Program-made: the position numbers and the translations under genes | Assembly (NCBI RefSeq): GCF_030463565.1 | Contig: NC_134649.1 | Span: 40,325,044 to 40,389,043, forward strand | Origin: Pelecanus crispus | Lineage: Eukaryota > Chordata > Aves > Pelecaniformes > Pelecanidae | Reading direction: 5' to 3' | Length of the DNA: 64,000 bases | The notes under the pieces: model-generated | Seen by the model: the letters and a program-made list of their open reading frames with translations, nothing else | The model's database searches: none | What the model was told of the DNA's origin: nothing | Shown here: piece after piece, positions 26,401-38,999 of the stretch | Layout of the letters: every line of letters starts with the position of its first letter | Numbering within the stretch: position 1 is the first letter of the stretch

Positions 26401-28998
26401 GGCCCATGCACAGTAGTAGTCCTCCCACCCCTACCCGTATGCAGTCTGGCACTCTGAATTTTATCCTTGAAATGAGAACTGCCAAGTGTGGACAATGTCT
26501 GGGATAGAGGGCTGTGATTGTAGGGTGGAAGAGTATGCAGCTGCTGCTGGTCTGTGGCTCCTTGACCACATGCACCTTGAGAGCCCTTCATGGGTGGTTC
26601 CTGTGTTCCATTCTATGCTGGACTACATTTGGAAGCACTGGATATCAAAGATCCCAGCCTGTATGGAAGGGTCATTGCTCGGGGCTGTTGAGACTGGTGC
26701 GAAGTTGGTCCTGGCTCTCAAGTCTGCACCCCACCTGTTCAGTCTTCTGCAGTAGTGCAGTGGGAACTATTGGGTTTTATACATGCTATGAGCAACTTGA
26801 GAAGGTCCCCCGGCTTTTTGAACAACATGGTGTGTTGCTATCTGTTCTTGGACTTATGAAAGCCTTGGTATTGGCTTGCAGAGATGAAAGAAAATGTCTG
26901 GCCACATCAACTTGGATCATTATCTGGCAGACCTGTGTAACCTAATTACCAGAATATTGAGCCTAATAGTTTGTAGCTGACTACTAAATAGCCTTCCAGG
27001 CTTAGGCACTAATTTATGGAAGATTAATTGATCAAAGCTTCATTTCTGATAATGCCTTAAAATGAGTTGAGTAATACAAGATAGAATATACCCCAACTTG
27101 GTTTGAGGGCAAACCACAAGCAGATTGTGGTAGTGATGTGGAATTCTGTTGATTTTTGTTGTCTCTTCTGGGTAGGAGGGGATAGCTGCTACTCATGTGG
27201 TTGCATTGCATTAAATTTATTTGCATGTTACTGCCTGTATTCATGGCTGTAGCCAGAACTGCCGACACTGTTGGAGTGATAGGGGAAGACTGTCAAACTG
27301 CTGTCAGGCTGTATGGTTCTCCAGATGACTGGGGAGGGCAGAAAAGTGAATTTTACTTGAAATGAAGGAAAACTCTCAGGAGAAGAATTCCTTCCTGTCC
27401 ACCCAAGGCGTATTAATTCTTTATAGAGCTGTTGTGGTACTAAAATTGAAGACTTCTGGGATGTTGAGGAAATGCTGTTCTTTAATAGGCCAGAGCACCC
27501 TGCGCTGCTCGGTGTCCACAGAGCAAAAGGATTTATTCAAGGCAAGCTCCAGTGTTTAATGGTTCTGATTTGCATCTTGACAACTGGATGGTGGAGCTCA
27601 GGATGTGGTCCTTGTGTGTCTGCTTGTGGTCTGTAACACTGCTAGCATGAACTCCTTTTGTGGTAGGTCTCTCTGTTCTCCCTTCCACTGTGCAATCCTG
27701 CAGGGCTGATGCTGGTGTGGAGACCATGGTTTCCTCTTGGGGTGCAAGTGTAGGACTGGCTTCCTTTCACAGGAGTTTCACAAGATATTTGAAGCTCCTT
27801 TCCTCTCTTGCTGGGTTACTCCAAGGCCAGGCTAGATGCAAAAGGACTTGCCTTGGGAGTGTGGCCTTTGCCTCTGGGATGTGAAAGCTTGGTTGGGGGT
27901 CATGGTACCATCGTCTGTGAAGCATGTGCTGGCTGCAGGAGGTCTCCTCCCTCCCTTCTGGAGGGCACCTTGCCAAGGAAAATAGACTCTAAGGCAGAAG
28001 TGATTACACTGAGAAGATCATGTGCTGTCCTGGATGTTTCTGGATGAAACAGTTGGGCATTTCTGCTTTGTAGAAATCAACACAGAATAGCTAAGGCAGC
28101 TAGCACAGAGCAGGACTCTGGCTTTCGTAGCCTGTGAAGCCAAAGCTGAGAACAGGAGGATCCTGGCTGAGCTGGGGAGAAGAGGTGCCCCTAATGATAG
28201 GGAGGGCAGTGCGGTTGGGAAGGAGTGCCTTGTTTGAGGTGGAGGCTGGTAAAATATGAATCACGTCTGTTTGAAGTAGTGATGAAATCCTAGATGAAGA
28301 AGGTTTTCTGTAATACCTGGCCAAATAGTCTGGTGTGCTTTAGCTTTTCTTTCTCCATGGTTAGAATGGACAGTCCTGACCTATTTCTAGCAACAGCAGT
28401 TCTGTTGAACGCTACCTAATGCTTAGCTGTATGTACGGCAAACACGTTATCTGTTTTGTTCAGTCCGTGTCTGAGTGAGAAGTTTCTATCAAACATTTAG
28501 CAGACAGGGAAGAGCTGTTCCTGGAAGAGGAGCTGTTGGTGTGTTAAACTCAATTCTGCCACTTTTACGCACCATGGCTGTGGCCTTTGCTTCGGTTTCC
28601 CAGTCTGCTGAGGGTGATGGTTGCTTGCTTCGCTGCTGTGTTGTGCATTAACTTTTGTGCTGTGCTGTCAGGATTCAGTTAGATGGTATCTAAATGTTAA
28701 TATGATAGATAATGCCTTTCGAAATAGTCAATGAGGTTAGGTTTCCAGCTTCCTAAATATGCAATTAGGCAGGGTTAAAGTTACATTCTTAATATTTAAA
28801 AATAAATAAAATCTGTAAATGTACCATAAAATAAGAAGTTTAAATAGAATTGTCATTCTGGGGCAAATTGCAAAGCTCTGTGTGGCTCAGTATCCTGTTT
28901 TTTACAAGATCCAGAAGCAGATGCTTAATGAGGGCTGTAAGAAACAGGGCGTAATATAATGTAGTGGGTTTGTTGGGGTGTTTTTTTTTCTTTCTCCC

Positions 28999-29711
28999 CC
29001 CCCTCATTTGACTCCCAGCTTGTGACCATCATCAGTTTAGGGCCCTCCTTGGCCAGAAGTTGTATCTAATCGTCTGATCTTGACTATATCTATTCCCCAT
29101 TAATTTATATAATCCCTCTTCTAACTTGTTTAAGTTTCTAGTCTCCATGACTTCCTACAGCAGTGAGCTCTACAATTTAACTATGCACTTTAAATGTTAT
29201 TTAAAATGTTCTACATCCAGTCACACAATATCCTTGAACTGGCTTAGAAAAGTTGTCTGTAACTTCAGTGGGTGCTGTCTTGTTTCTGCATTGTAAGACA
29301 TGGTAGTTGATTATTCCGTGTTTTTCATCTTGACGCTATGTCACGTTTCAGATCTCTTAAATTTTCCATATCTTCCCCCAGTTGTTTCTTTGTCCATCCA
29401 AAGTCCTACTCTGCTCAATCTCTCCTTATATGGAAGCTGCTCCATGCTTCTTATCATCTTTGTTGTCCTTTTTGTCATTCTGTCTCCTTTTTCAGATGTG
29501 GGAATCAGAACTGCCTGCAGCATTCAACAGCATAATGGTGATGCATGTTTTCTTTCCCAGTCACTCTGAAGGCTGTATTTGCCTTTTTGCTTGATACTAA
29601 ATACTAAAAACCTATGAAGTTTCCAAAGTTTTCCTGAATGGTAACAGCTAATTTGGATCCTGTTGTGTTTATGTAATTAGAGTATTTTGTGTTGGTTTTG
29701 GTATTTATTGA
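28999..29711 (-). mobile_element. Ancient CR1 copy, left (3') part, interrupted by a younger CR1
   Basis: On the + strand the text follows the antisense of old amniote CR1. It runs AGCAGTGAGCTCTACAATTT, then CTCAATCTCTCCTTATATGG and GAATCAGAACTGCCTGCAGC, then GGTAACAGCTAATTTGGATC up to the insertion point. The minus-strand frame at 29,341-29,523 reads TTKMIRSMEQLPYKERLSRV, a diverged form of the CR1 reverse-transcriptase tail. The remainder continues right of the younger element at about 30,476. Confidence 0.75.
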
Positions 29712-30473
29712 CATAGAATCATAGAATGGTTTGGGTTGGAAGGGACCTTAAAGATCATCTAGTTCCAACCCCACTGCCATGGGCAGGGACACCTTCCACT
29801 AGAGCAGGCTGCTCAAAGCCCCATCCAGCCTGGCCTTGAACACTTCCAGGCATGGGGCATCCACAAGTTCTCTGGGCAACCTGTTCCAGTGCCTCACCAC
29901 CCTCACAGTGAAGAATTTCTTCCTTATATCTAATCTAAATCTACCCTCTTTCAGTTTAACGCCATTACCCCTTGTCCTATCACTACATGCCCTTGTAAAA
30001 AGTCCCTCTCCAGCTTTCTTGTAGACCCCCTTCAGGTACTGAAAGGCCACAATAAGGTCTTCCTGCAGCCTTCTCTTATCCAGGCTGAACAACCCCAACT
30101 CTGTCAGCCTGTCTTCACAGGAGAGGTGCTCCAGCCCTCTGATCATCTTCGTGGCCTTCCTCTGGACTTGCTCCAGCAGGTCCATGTCCTTCTTCTGTTG
30201 GGGGCCCCAGAGCTGGATGCAGTACTCCAGGTGGGGTCTCATGAGAGCAGAGTAGAGAGGGAGAATCGGCTCCCTCGACCTGCTGGTCATGCTTCTTTTG
30301 ATGCAGCCCAGGATACGGTTGGCTTTCTGGGCTGCAAGCACACATTGCTGGGTCATGTTGAGCTTCTCATCAACCAACACCCCGAAGCCATTCTCCTCAG
30401 GGCTGCTCTCAATCCGTTCTCCACCCAGCCTGTATTTGTGCTTGGGATTACCCTGCCCCATGTTCAGGATCTA
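29712..30473 (-). mobile_element. 5'-truncated avian CR1 LINE, relatively young
   Basis: On the minus strand this element ends in the CR1 hallmark 3' octamer repeat (ATTCTATGATTCTATG; + strand 29,712-29,727). It carries the avian 3' UTR block (antisense TTTGGGTTGGAAGGGACCTT and AAAGATCATCTAGTTCCAAC). It keeps one uninterrupted frame, and the 5' end is truncated near 30,473. CR1 copies itself through an RNA intermediate with its own reverse transcriptase; this copy lacks ORF1 and most of ORF2 and cannot act alone. It has inserted into an older CR1 in the same orientation. Confidence 0.95.
29799..30461 (-). pseudogene. CR1 ORF2 C-terminal reverse-transcriptase fragment (220 codons, intact frame)
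   Basis: The frame begins [20 protein letters not shown] and contains [41 protein letters not shown] and [20 protein letters not shown]. It ends at a TAG at 29,799-29,801. These are the usual C-terminal thumb/tail motifs of CR1 ORF2. There is no stop or frameshift across the retained part, which suggests a fairly recent insertion. The endonuclease and catalytic palm (FADD) are missing, so it is a dead fragment. Confidence 0.93.
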
Positions 30474-30830
30474 AGATGTTGTGTAGTTACTTAGGAGTGC
30501 ATGAGTTCAGTTACTTTTTGCAGTCTTTTCTGAATGTGATTGTGACGAATAATTTTTTTAATAATAAAATTTGCCACTTCTAGACACATTCCTCTTCCTA
30601 GATCTTATGTGAACATATTGAACAGTGCAGGTTGCAGAACAAATTCTTGGCAGACCTCACTGATAACCTTCCTCTGAGAGGGAAACTTTTTGTTTCCTGT
30701 CTTTTAACTACTTATTAAATCATGATAGGCACTGTAACTTTGATTCCACAATAGCTTAACTTTTTTTCAAGAGCCTTGGCTGACAGTTCCTTTAAAATCA
30801 GTTTAGTTCCTATTAAACAGATTAAAAAGT
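30474..30830 (-). mobile_element. Ancient CR1 copy, right part, resumed after the young CR1
   Basis: Antisense text continues the older copy: TTTGCAGTCTTTTCTGAATG, then AAATTTGCCACTTCTAGACA, GAACATATTGAACAGTGCAG and TTTCCTGTCTTTTAACTACT. These follow the order of the old CR1 consensus as I remember it. The join with 28,999-29,711 across the young element is consistent in orientation and consensus order. Confidence 0.75.
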
Positions 30831-31309
30831 GGCTTTTGGATCTTAGTTAACTGGAAATGGGAAATCTGCTCTTGGAATTTCCTGGGTACTGCAGGGATTT
30901 CTCTCTGCTCCAATATTAGTCTGTATTTTGATCAAGAATTGGGTTCTTGAACTTCTGGAAGCAAATTTGTTTCTACAGGGGTGATAGGCTTAGATTTGTG
31001 TAGAAACGGTGGATTTGCTCAGCAGGGTGAATTTATGGAAACGGGTAACTTCAGTGAGCTCTGCTTTCCCAGCAGGGTTCTATTACAGCTGGATTAAACC
31101 TATCTAGGCTCTGTGGATGTACCCTACACATTAAAGGCTAGGGAATGGGATTTTTTCTTTTTTTTTTTTTCTCCTTACTAGTTGCCTGGAATAATACTTG
31201 AGTCACTGATGGTATTCAGTTGGATACAAACTTGACATGTGATGTGGCAGCTAGAAGGTTCTAGGGCAGGTAAATGGAAGACTGGTGGGTTGAACGGGAG
31301 AAAGTAACG
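30831..31309. other. Non-coding spacer with a poly-T tract
   Basis: I see nothing here except a T-rich run (T6 C T13) at 31,151-31,170. Confidence 0.6.
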
Positions 31310-31690
31310 TTTGCTCTGTGTGCAGCATTAGAAAGCAAGGTATAGCCTGTCTGGGTCAGGTGCTGTGAAAAGGGGATATTCATCCAGGTCAGGTACCTTA
31401 AAAAAAGGATGCTGACAAACTGGAAAGGGCTCAGAGAGCTACAAGAAAAATTAATTCTTTCTGACTGAAAAAGCTCAGACAACCTAATGTATCCATCCAA
31501 AGGATTACATGTGGCTGCAATCCATGATTCAGGAAGACCCAAAGCCGGCAGGATGTATAGGGGAAGGATTGCCTTATGTTTGTCTGCCCTTATACTACTA
31601 CTTAGGCATCTATTATTGTCTGTTGCTGGAGCCAGAGTTTCTGTGTAGGTGGACCTCTCTGAGTTAGAATAGCTGTTGTTATCTTCTTGC
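31310..31690 (+). mobile_element. Ancient CR1 3' fragment, sense orientation
   Basis: AAAAGGATGCTGACAAACTG then GAAAGGGCTCAGAGAGCTAC matches the sense block 'aaaaggatgttgacaaattggagagggt' of old CR1. The right end, GAAGGATTGCCTTATGTTTG, then CCCTTATACTACTACTTAGG and GGTGGACCTCTCTGAGT, resembles the CR1 3' terminus 'cttatactcttccctaggcat...tagatggacctttggtctga'. It is the opposite orientation to the nested pair on its left. Boundaries are approximate. Confidence 0.65.
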
Positions 31691-34600
31691 CCAAGGAGGA
31701 TTAAAAAGAAGGATTAGTTTTCAAACTGTTCATGCAAAAAGCATCTAGAAGCTTCTTTGCTTGTCACAGGATCTCCCAAGTCAAAGTTAGACAAAATGAC
31801 AAGGCATTTTACTTGGGGTAAATAACCCTCGGGGATCAGCTTGCTGCGTTAAGGTGGTAGTTTCTGTAATTTAGGAGCCCTAAGAAAAAATTCTGCTGTC
31901 ACTGGGAGACTTTAGTCAGGAGCTTGTGGGCTAGAAGAAGAGATTGCTTAGTGGTGTTCTGTGGTTTGATTATGCAGAAAGTTGGAGCAGAACCTAAAGG
32001 ACTCTAATCTTCAAATGTGTAACACTGGCACAAAGTTATCCTTTGGTTGTGTTAAGATACTGCGAAATTAACAGCTGGCTTGATTTCCCCTTTTAAAAAT
32101 GTATGTACACAACATGGTACTTGAGTTCACATTTTGTTAGTGTTTGAGAGGATGATAAAGTGAAAAGTCAACCCTCAATTTACAGTGACAGGTTATCGAT
32201 GAAGAAAGTTTCTTTTAAGAGCAAGCAGCTTGTGGTTGCTTTATATTCCTTGTAAATGTTTGTGTATTTTGTCTTGGTTTATGAAGAGTGCACTATTTAG
32301 CATTGTATTAATCATTAACTCTTCATTAATCATTTGTACAGGAAGCTTAAACCAGTGTTTATAACATTTTCATGTGTGCGAGAGAAAAGATCAGTTGTGC
32401 TAGAGCAGTTTAGGGGAAATACCTGTCCACTATCAGCAATTAATTCCAGTATGGCTAAAATTAATATTTAGGTAGGCCCAGGGGTGTAGAAGCACTTTCT
32501 GCAGTTTTTTCCAAAGAACTCTAACAATGCACAAGCATCATTAAAATGGCAATAGTATCACAAAGTTGACAAAATATTTTGTGCAACATTGTTTTAGTAT
32601 AACTTCTTCCTCCCCCATCCAGAAAAGTACATTGTAACGGTCAGCAGTAACTAGCAAGGGTTTAGAAAACATAATTTTTCCAAGTGTTTATCTAATAACG
32701 CTGTTAATTCTGTAGCCTGAAAGTACAGGTTTTCTGCCACCTTCCCTCGCTGTTTCAGATTTGATATTTTGTCTTTAGAGGTGTTGGGTTTTTTTTTTAA
32801 GTTATTTTGACCTCAGCTTTGGTGTTACTCACATCTGGTATAACAGAGCTCCCTTGTCTGTGCCAGTCCGGCTCCACCAGGATGGCTTGGACTTGGGATT
32901 CTCCTTGGGGTCAATTTTATTTGGAAAACAGAGGTTTGTGTTCATCTCTACTGGAGCTGCTTGCTGCAAGTGTTCTTGAACAGCAGAGCAGGGAACTGGC
33001 CTGGTAGTAGTAAATAAGACTCAGAAAAAGATTTATTTAATGGGAATGTCATCTTTCACAGCAGAAAACAGCAAGTCTCTGTTGAGCATATGAAACTTAG
33101 AAGGGAGCTGTAATTCAGGGCTTTTGTGCAGAAAACACAGCAGTGGTCGTCTTCCTGCTGCTGGGTGATTTGAATGTGCTGGAGCACAAGGGTCATCGTG
33201 CAGCTGGAAGAATTACATTTTTAATTTTTAAGTCTTTCAGTGCTCTCACTGTGGGTTGGCTCAGCAAATGATACAGTGGAAACTGCAGGTGCAAATTTCA
33301 GGGACCTACATTTTTCCAAGGATAATTCTGCTGGGATTGGTGTTGAGTACGAAATCTAGCCTAGAAGTTGGAACATTATTGGTTCTCTTCATGTTTGGGG
33401 GAATAGGATGTGGTGTTAGGGAAATAATCTGTGAGGATTTAAATAATCTTTATGTGCTGATACACTGTTAAAATGTGTCCAAATGAGTTCTGGGTTTGTT
33501 TCTTTAATAAATGAATAAAGTCTCTGAGAGGGATACGTGAGGTCAGAGAGGTAAAAGTAGTGCTATAGAAAATACGGTCTTATTTCAAATTCCAAGTAAC
33601 AAAATAGTGCCATTGCTTCCATGTTATTGGTTGTTGTTTTGTGGATGTGATATAAATATTCTGTGGCAGAACTGACTAATCCTCTAGCCCTTCTGTTGTG
33701 ATCCAGATGAATAAATGAAACTCAGAAGTATCATTTGGATATTAATATTTTACAGTGCGTTAGAGGCAATGTTCAGAGTATTGTCTGGAGCATTTTCCTA
33801 CTTAACGGGAATTCATCAAAAAAATGGAATATTTAAAAAGAATCTTTAAGCCTTGGCAATTGCTTTCAGAATTAATTAAAGGCTACACACTTTTGTTGCA
33901 ATCTGTCTGTAACAGCTGTGTTGTACACTAGCAGTGAGCACAGGAAGCAGAACGGTTCAGTAAATCCATAAAGAGCTCAGTAGTGTAGCCTGTCATGAAA
34001 CCATCAGATTTAAATGTAGGTTATCCTCCTCCTTCCTGTCCTCCCAGAGAGGTTGTGATGGGCTTAACTGAAGAGCAAGAATAAAAAAAGCAGTGGTGCC
34101 CATGCTTGAGAAACAACTTGGCAAACTGAATTAAAAGACACTGCTGGCTTTTTTTTTTCTCAATTTGCACATAGGATGTGAATGCTTCTAGCTACTGACA
34201 GCCACACACTAACGCTCATTTCTAATGTATGTTTGATCACCTAGCAATAAATACAAGTTCATTTGCTAATGGCTCTTCAGCAAAGAGCAACACAGAGTAC
34301 TTTATTCAATGTTTACCCATTGCGCAGAGCGAGTAGAACTAGCTTGCAGAACACGCTGTACTACCTTTTTTGTTCTTTTTTTTTTGGTCTTCTCAGCTGC
34401 CCTCTGTTCTCCCAGAGTCATGAGGACTAGATAATAGTTTCTTACCGGGAACACCTTTTGAGGACTAGCTCTTAACAAAGTGACTTCTAGGGGAATAATA
34501 TTGGTGAGTGAAAGAAGAGTAGCTTCAGGTCAGAGCTCTGACCACAGCAAGATCTGCTTTTGATTATGGTCTGCTGGAATGAAGGGCTAGTTGCTTTTCC

Positions 34601-37600
34601 ATCTCTTTCCAGTACTGGTGCTCCAATAGGTAAAATGCTTTTAGTGAAACATTAGGGATAGATTCAAATGCTAGACTGGTGTCATACGTTGGGTTTTGAG
34701 TTCAAGTACTGGTGGCACGTGTAAGTGTTAGGTCTGCCCCGGCAGTTGTCAGTGATGGTATGTGGTGGACAGAGCAGAGTTTTGCAGCTTGTAGGCATGA
34801 CCTCTAGCTGGAAAGCCCGTATTTCGGAATTCATAAACTCTGAAGACACATGCTGACTTTACTGTGTAAATGCTGGCATAGGAAGGTTGCATTAGCTAGA
34901 AAGAAGATTAGAGATTCCTCTAAGTGGTGTAGTGTAATGATGTCTTGTGATCCTCAGCTGCTTCCAGATCAAAGACTCTTTTCTCCATGTCAGTGTGGCT
35001 CTGTCACGATGTAATCAAGCTCCTGCTGTTGGATGGTCATCAGCCTATTGTTTGCAGGCATTTTAAGCTTTGAAACTGAGGAGACTCCAGCCAGAGTTGC
35101 ACAACAAGCCATCGTGACATCTGCATGATGGCAGTGTAGAGGTACCGAGACAGTTGTGTGGTTAAAGGAGTTCCTTGAATATCAAGTTTTCTCCAATAAC
35201 AATGGTGAGAATGCATAAAAATAACTCACATGTTGGAGTTGGGGCAAGATACGCTCTGCTGATGTAAACCTGACGTGATAGAGTCAAATTAGAGCTCCAT
35301 CTTTCAGTGTATATATATATCTACTTGCTGGCTTTTTAAATACCCTCATCAGGCTTCACAGATAACATCTCCTGCATGATGAGGACCTCTGTCAGGTGCT
35401 GTACTCTCTCACCACCCTGGAAGAGACTCCAAGGCTAGTTCAGCACTCTTTGTGAATCTGGGTGAAGCACAGTGTGTTCGTAGCACTGAGAGCAGAAAAC
35501 ACTAAGTGTCCATTAACAGGGCAAACAAAAGCCCTAGTGTGCACGTAACCTAAACACAGTGCTGGTACGGTATGAATCAGTGGCTGTGTGCTCTGGGGGA
35601 AAGCTGCCAGCATAGAGCCAGCATTCCGGCGTCCGGGTATATCCTGACAGTACTACCTACTTACCTACAATAACCATGTGAAGTGGAGCTTTTCCAGAGT
35701 TTCACAAAGCCTATATTTAATAATGTGTTGTATTTATAATACCTTCCATCCGCTGGATTTCACAAGTAGGCTAATCCTCTCAACTGGTCTTTTGGTAGAG
35801 CAAAAATGCCGGTTTTACTGACAAAGGAGCTGGAAAGCAGACTTTTGTGGGTTTTTTTTTTTTTTTTTCAATAGCGGTGAAATTAAAGATGGATCTAGAG
35901 GCTTACAGTTATTGCTATCACCATTGCTACTGTGTTTTCTGCCCACTGTGTGTTGGATGTTGTACAGAACAAGTGTAAGACACGGTTTGTGTGGTGAGAA
36001 GTTTGTGACCTAAATTGGTTAAGTCCTGCAGTAAATGCTGAGGTAGTCTTCTCTTGAAATGCTGCAGATCTTTTTCCACCTCTGTGCTCTAAGCACTTCT
36101 GGGCTAATAGCACTTTGAGCTTACCAAGAAGATCCAAGAGGGATGATGCTGTAGGAGGGAAGTGATGATAGTTTTCTTAGCTTTAACTACAAAATTGGCA
36201 TCACCCCTGAGGAGCTGAGCTGCCGAAATGAACACAGCAGATTACAGGCCAGTTCTGGAGGAGATGCTGTACCCATCAGCTCTGTTGAGCCTCTGGCCCA
36301 GCTTGGCATCTGTGTAGCTGTATGTAGCTTTGATACCTTGTCCGCAAGAGGGAGGGAGGGAAGGGAGATTCACAGCTGCATCACCACCTACTTCTCAATT
36401 CAAATAAGGTGGTACTTATAGTAAATTATGAGTACTTGCAGCTGCTGCCCTTTCTCCATGCAGAAAGCATTAATCTAAATGTTGCAGGTACTTATTACCA
36501 CATTTCCACCATGCTGTGGGATTCCCCATGCTGTTCAGGACAGTTGTTCCCATCTGTGGCATGGCTTAGGTGAGTCACAGTAGATTTCAAGAGGGGTTGA
36601 TCTAAAGATCCTCTGGAGAGGAGCAGAACAGGTCTGGTGGTTCCCTGGGTCTGTCTAACACCCACCCCATCTGGCCTTGCCTGCACTTTGAAGCATGGGA
36701 CAGGGAAGGAATGGAGCATTGTCCACAGAGCAGGCATGTTTAAATCACTTTTTATGGTACTGGTAGAGGTGCTGTGGAGAGATGAGTGCCAGCAAGAGAC
36801 TTCTCCCCCAGAGTGTAGTAACAAGCCAGCACGATATGGTGGTCTTCCCCTCACCTGGACATGGCGCGTAACTGCTAAGGAGATGGGGGCCCACGGGGGC
36901 TGACTTGGCAGGGCTGGGGGCAGACTGGTGGCCCTGGGGGGTGGCTGGGAGCTGCTGTGACTGACACTCTGGAGGCCTCGTCCTGCCACCTGGGTCCTGC
37001 TTGGGTGGGTGATGCTCAGTGGCAGATATGGCATGGAAGCACTAGCGGAAGAGCCTTGGACCTAAAAGAGGCTGTTGATAGCCATAAGTGATAAGAAAGA
37101 AAAGGATTAATTATGATATCTAGATCAAATATAGAACAAAGGGGTTATTAGTTTGCTCTGAATTGGATCCCAGCTGCAATTTATTTAAACAATGGGTCCT
37201 GCAGGTTGTGTTTGTCTTGGACAGTGGTTTGTTTTACTATGGTGTTGCTCATTAACAATGTATGTGGTGTGCTGGCTGCTACAGGAATGTGGTCCTGTCC
37301 TCGAGAACTTCCAATATAGCATCACAGGAAAGAGTTGTGCAGGAGTCAGGTTAAACATGACTTTCTTTTTTATGTTACACAAATAGTGATCAGCTTCAAT
37401 GTTTGAAACACCTTCTGTCACAGCATAGGTAGGACTGTTCCCCTTAGATTATGTCCCTGGATTTATGAATCTGTGCTTCAGACTGTTTATTCAGCAAGTT
37501 TAGTACAAGTCCCGGGCTTGTGAAGAGAAGCTTTCCCCAGTATCACCCAGCAGCCTCTGGGAAAGCCCCCAAGAACATTACTTGCAGTATGATTGCAGCT

Positions 37601-37855
37601 TCTCCTGAAGATGCTGTGCCTGTCATCTTGGTGTGGGGATGATTGAGTAAAGTCTCTGATACTCCTGCAGGCCTCTTTCTCTTGGTGTTTTTGCAAATGT
37701 CCTGTGTTGGCTCTTTGTGTCTAGCACTCTGCTTACTATGGTTATTCATGTCTTCCTTGCCCACCTCTCATAATAAGAGTGCTATTGAAGGATTTTGAGT
37801 GTTAATCTTCACTCCTGGTTTCCAAGGAGTTATAACAGCCTTTCCTCTCTTGCAG
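31691..37855. other. Non-coding stretch up to the first PLXNB1 coding exon
   Basis: No exon was recognised. A 17-nt T run lies at 35,852-35,868, a short TA repeat at 35,311-35,321, and GGGA repeats at 36,350-36,367. Its right end is the acceptor of the first coding exon, so at least the last part must be intronic. Confidence 0.6.
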
Positions 37856-37865
37856 AGTGTTTACC

Positions 37866-38999
37866 ATGCCTCTGGGAACGTTCCTCCTTCCTGTTCTCTG
37901 TTTCTTGGGAGCAGCAATTCCACAGAGACTGCAGTATGTCACGTTCTCACACAACGCTACAAAATTCCTCCACCTGTCTATGGACTTGGAATCTGGGACC
38001 ATTTACTTGGGTGCCACCAACTTTCTTTTTCAGCTGACATCTGACCTGCTGATGAAGAACATGGTTCAGACTGGGCCAGTTCTGGACAGTAAAGATTGCC
38101 TCCCCCCGGTCTCAAAGCTGGAGTGCCCTCAGGCACATCACACCGACAATCACAACAAGCTGCTGCTGGTGAACGCGGTGCAGAAGGAGCTCATTGTGTG
38201 CGGCAGTGTGCACCAGGGAATCTGTGAGAAGAGGAGCCTCGCGTCCATCGACCATGTCCTCTTCCGACCAGAGAGCCCTGGTGACACTCAGTACGTTGCT
38301 GCCAATGATCCCAATATCACCACTGTGGGACTCATAGCCTACTCAAAGGATGAGGTCCCCTTGCTGTTTGTGGGACGAGGGTACACTAGCCGAGGAGTTG
38401 GAGGAGGGATTCCTCCCATCACTACCCGAAATCTCAGGGCCCACGGAGGGGATGTTCAAGCAACGGACTCTCACTCAATTTTCTCCTACGAAGAAACAGC
38501 AAAACTGGCTGTGGGCCGGCTCTCTGAGTACAACCACCATTTCATTAAATCCTTCACTTATCGCTCAAGTGTCTATTTCCTATTTTACCGTCGGGACCTC
38601 AAGTCTCAGTCACGTGAGTACAAGACATACATCTCACGAATCTGCCTGGATGACTCTCATTATTACTCGTATGTGGAGTTACCTCTGCTCTGCCAGAGCA
38701 AAGCCAATACATACAGCCTCCTGCAAGCAGCCTATGTCACCCAGCCAGGAGAAGGCCTGGCCCAGGGGCAGCTGGACACCGAGGGAGAAGTCTTGTTTGC
38801 AGCCTTCTCTGCCTGGCAGGCTGCTTCTGGAAAACTGAGCGAGGAATCTGCGCTCTGTGTCTATGCAATGGAGGAGGTGGATCGCCTGACCAACTGGACT
38901 AGGGATGTTTGCTACATGAGAGATGGGAAGTCAGAAGAAGGGACAGAAGTGGCATATATTGAATACGATGTCAGTTCCAACTGTGTCCAGCTGCCAGCA
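37866..38999 (+). CDS. PLXNB1: PLXNB1 first coding exon: signal peptide and most of the Sema domain
   Basis: The exon begins at 37,856 after a good acceptor (pyrimidine-rich tract, then TTGCAG), leaving 10 nt of 5' UTR. The ATG at 37,866 is preceded by ACC, a favourable Kozak context. An in-frame GTG at 37,857 is not needed. Residues 1-19 ([19 protein letters not shown]) are a hydrophobic signal peptide. The rest is the N-terminal Sema propeller, with cysteines at 78, 87, 112, 120, 260, 276, 331, 349 and 373 and N-glycosylation sequons at N30, N150 and N343. [10 protein letters not shown] and YISRICLDD are typical plexin Sema motifs. The 378 codons end in phase 0 at GCA followed by GTAAGT. 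One large exon carrying most of Sema is usual for plexin genes. Confidence 0.95.

Larger units (their letters stand above)
18851..28998. other. Non-coding, no gene recognised
   Basis: No exon or RNA gene was recognised. It contains a perfect 12-bp hairpin at 23,395-23,421 and a TA/TACA-rich low-complexity tract at 22,809-22,848. Confidence 0.5.

Noticed and set aside
30126..30494. 122-codon + strand frame
   Set aside because: It is the antisense shadow of the CR1 reverse-transcriptase frame.
37857..37865. GTG start three codons upstream of the ATG
   Set aside because: The ATG at 37,866 has a good Kozak context and begins a clear signal peptide; a GTG start is not expected in a vertebrate gene.
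38350..38838. 162-codon + strand frame inside the Sema exon
   Set aside because: Alternative-frame shadow of the PLXNB1 coding exon.
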